DNA of 64,000 bases from an uncultured Alphaproteobacteria bacterium (GTDB taxonomy: Bacteria; Pseudomonadota; Alphaproteobacteria; HIMB59), in assembly GCA_902599045.1 (NCBI GenBank), contig CACKEA010000003.1, positions 124,001-188,000 on the forward strand, in the 5' to 3' direction. The position numbers were made by a program, and so were the translations under genes. Positions 62,783 to 64,000 of the stretch are shown one piece after another. The notes below the pieces were generated by a model. It was not told the DNA's origin. It searched no databases and saw only the letters and a list, made by a program, of their open reading frames with translations. The stretch's first letter is position 1, and each line of letters starts with the position of its first letter.

Positions 62783-63535
62783 CTAATCTAAGTATAGATT
62801 ATCTTTAATTCTATTGGAATATTTAAAGAATTTACTTTTTTTTAGTAAAAGCTTGATAGCTTGATAATGAATTAAGGTGATCGTTTTTATACTCCCAAAA
62901 ATATTTAAAATAAAAAATAAAATACAATTTAAGAACGTTATTTCTTTTAAATTTAGATCAATTGAAGCATAAAATATTTGCTCATTTTTAAGATTAAATT
63001 GATTAATATTACAAAAAAAATGTTTTTTAGATTTATTTTTTGATGAAATTTTATACACACAGTCCATCTCAATAAAAGGTGATACATACATGTTTTTTTT
63101 AAACTCTTTATCTTTAAATTTATCTATAGTTAAGTAATGAACTTGATCTCCAAAGGTATTTTTTACTTCATAAATAATTGATTTCACTTTGTTTTGATCA
63201 TCAAGATATAAATAAAAGCTAATTGGATTAAAAGAATAGCCAATTATTGAGGGAATACATATAAATTGAACATTATTAAAAACAATATTGTGCTTGTCTG
63301 CAATATTTTTTGCAAAATCGTACAAATTCTTTTTTTTATCTCTGAAACCATGTTGTTTATAAAATATAGAAAAAAAATTTAATTTATTGAGCGATATAAA
63401 AGGATGTATCTTTGAGGTATTGCTAAGATTAATACTTAAGTAAGGTGCATTATATTGAAAAAAGTTATTAGTATCTCTTGTTCTTTTATGAACAATTTTA
63501 CCTATTCCAAGACTATGATAAGTAACTAATTCCAC
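62783..63535 (-). CDS. DUF1365 family protein
   Basis: A 250-residue protein with the DUF1365 features: KIVHKRTRDTNNFFQYNAPYLSINL at the start, the central PSIIGYSFNPISFYLYLDDQNKVKSIIYEVKNTFGDQVHY, and FIEMDCVYKI. A hydrophobic helix near 207-222 (ITFLNCILFFILNIFG) may hold it to the membrane. The start is GTG, inside the end of the upstream FAD oxidase gene. The biochemical role of the family is not established; it is nearly always next to CFA-type methyltransferases. Confidence 0.85.
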   Translation of the reverse strand: MELVTYHSLGIGKIVHKRTRDTNNFFQYNAPYLSINLSNTSKIHPFISLNKLNFFSIFYKQHGFRDKKKNLYDFAKNIADKHNIVFNNVQFICIPSIIGYSFNPISFYLYLDDQNKVKSIIYEVKNTFGDQVHYLTIDKFKDKEFKKNMYVSPFIEMDCVYKISSKNKSKKHFFCNINQFNLKNEQIFYASIDLNLKEITFLNCILFFILNIFGSIKTITLIHYQAIKLLLKKSKFFKYSNRIKDNLYLD

Positions 63536-64000
63536 TGTACTCTTGATGTATCCGCATTATTAAACCCCTTTAGATCAATACCTAACTTATTACAAACTTT
63601 TATAGCTGATTGAATACCATCTTCGTGAAACCCATAACCCAGATAACTGCCGACATAGTATGATTTATCATGGCCTTGTATGTATGAAATATTTTTTTGA
63701 GCATTTAAAGTTTTTTGTGAAAATATTGGATGTTCATAAAGTGTCTGATAATGGTTGTCTTTTTGTTCCTGATTTAATGAAACGAAAAAATTATCGCCTG
63801 TATTAAGAGGTTGTAGTTTATTCATCCAATAACTGAGTGTGCATTTATTATTCTTATTGGTATGAAAATTCCAACTTGACCAAGCTTTTAAGTGAGTGGG
63901 CATTAAAGAGGTATTTTGATGCAATTGAGCTAAATTTTTTTGGAAATTAAATTCTTTCAAAATCTCATACTCTTTTTGATGAATTTTGTCTAACAAAGGA
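63526..64000 (-). CDS. FAD/NAD(P)-binding amine oxidase-like protein (COG2907), C-terminal part, cut by window end
   Basis: Only the last 157 or so codons are in the window; the frame runs open through base 64000. The segment has LAQLHQNTSLMPTHLKAWSSWNF, a TLSYWMNKLQPL stretch, a YEHPIFSQKTLNAQ stretch and the FAD-binding end YYVGSYLGYGFHEDGIQSAIKV, matching COG2907 flavoproteins of the amine oxidase fold. A comparable flavoprotein domain is fused to plant cyclopropane synthases, in keeping with the CFA-type gene two places downstream. It overlaps DUF1365 by 10 bases. Confidence 0.85.
   Translation of the reverse strand, partial: PLLDKIHQKEYEILKEFNFQKNLAQLHQNTSLMPTHLKAWSSWNFHTNKNNKCTLSYWMNKLQPLNTGDNFFVSLNQEQKDNHYQTLYEHPIFSQKTLNAQKNISYIQGHDKSYYVGSYLGYGFHEDGIQSAIKVCNKLGIDLKGFNNADTSRVQWN

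Noticed and set aside
1-64000. tRNA, rRNA, CRISPR arrays, insertion sequences or prophage
   Set aside because: Every gap is shorter than about 125 bases and none shows cloverleaf, direct-repeat arrays, terminal repeats, transposase or phage structural genes.

Overview
This window is a very AT-rich (roughly 30% G+C by eye), densely coded stretch of a bacterial chromosome. It holds 67 protein genes, two of them cut by the window edges. No gap between genes exceeds about 125 bases, and I see no tRNA, rRNA, insertion sequence, prophage or CRISPR. The alphaproteobacterial signs are purL-bolA-grxD, a TrcR/DUF1013 gene behind rpmE, a ZauP-like gene in front of zapA, rluA-rpoH and hisZ-purA. Together with short proteins, overlapping stop/start codons and convergent genes that overlap, they point to a streamlined, probably marine, alphaproteobacterium of the SAR11 or HIMB59 kind. 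The exact lineage cannot be fixed from this window.

Layout. 1-1562 (+): end of purL, then bolA and a CGFS glutaredoxin. 1594-14573 (-): a periplasmic TPR protein, rpsD, trmJ, citramalate synthase, cysS, gltX, a nicotinate phosphoribosyltransferase-like gene, class II DAHP synthase, an unrecognised 423-residue protein, glmS and glmU. 14639-16839 (+): Sua5/TsaC and an FAD-linked 2-hydroxyacid dehydrogenase. 16825-25232: a polyamine island (puuB, puuA, potFGHI, aguA, aguB). 25281-27493 (+): two saccharopine-pathway genes for lysine, then a LysE-type exporter and gpmA (-) and fumC (+). 30126-38819 (-): lpxC and a division/cell-wall block (murG, murC, murB, ddl, ftsQ, ftsA, ftsZ). 38827-40466 (+): an RluA-family gene and rpoH. 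40468-54895 (-): zauP, zapA, 5-formyl-THF cyclo-ligase, a YmdB phosphodiesterase, yebC, a small nuclease-like gene, the Tol-Pal operon with cpoB, tilS, ftsH, glmM, hisZ and purA. 54931-61034 (+): tkt, gap, class I aldolase, efp, suhB, rpmE, trcR. 61021-64000 (-): a lipid-modification cluster (FAD oxidase, DUF1365, CFA-type methyltransferase, DUF3833 lipoprotein).

How the genes work together. The polyamine island reads as one pathway. PotFGHI would bring in putrescine or agmatine, AguA and AguB would turn agmatine into putrescine, and PuuA and PuuB would start putrescine breakdown by the gamma-glutamyl route. GlmS, GlmM, GlmU, MurB, MurC, MurG, Ddl and LpxC supply envelope precursors. FtsZ, FtsA, FtsQ, ZapA, ZauP and Tol-Pal/CpoB carry out constriction. 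Tkt, Gap, aldolase and Gpm belong to central carbon flow.

Most interesting signals: (1) a 108-residue PD-(D/E)XK, Hjc-like putative nuclease between yebC and tolQ, where relatives carry ruvCAB; (2) two strong intercistronic hairpins of similar sequence, potF-potG and pal-cpoB, each placed just ahead of a start codon; (3) a repeated arrangement in which a -10-like hexamer lies only 8-10 bases before the start codon of the first gene of a unit, suggesting leaderless mRNAs; (4) the unrecognised 423-residue gene between glmS and the DAHP synthase gene.
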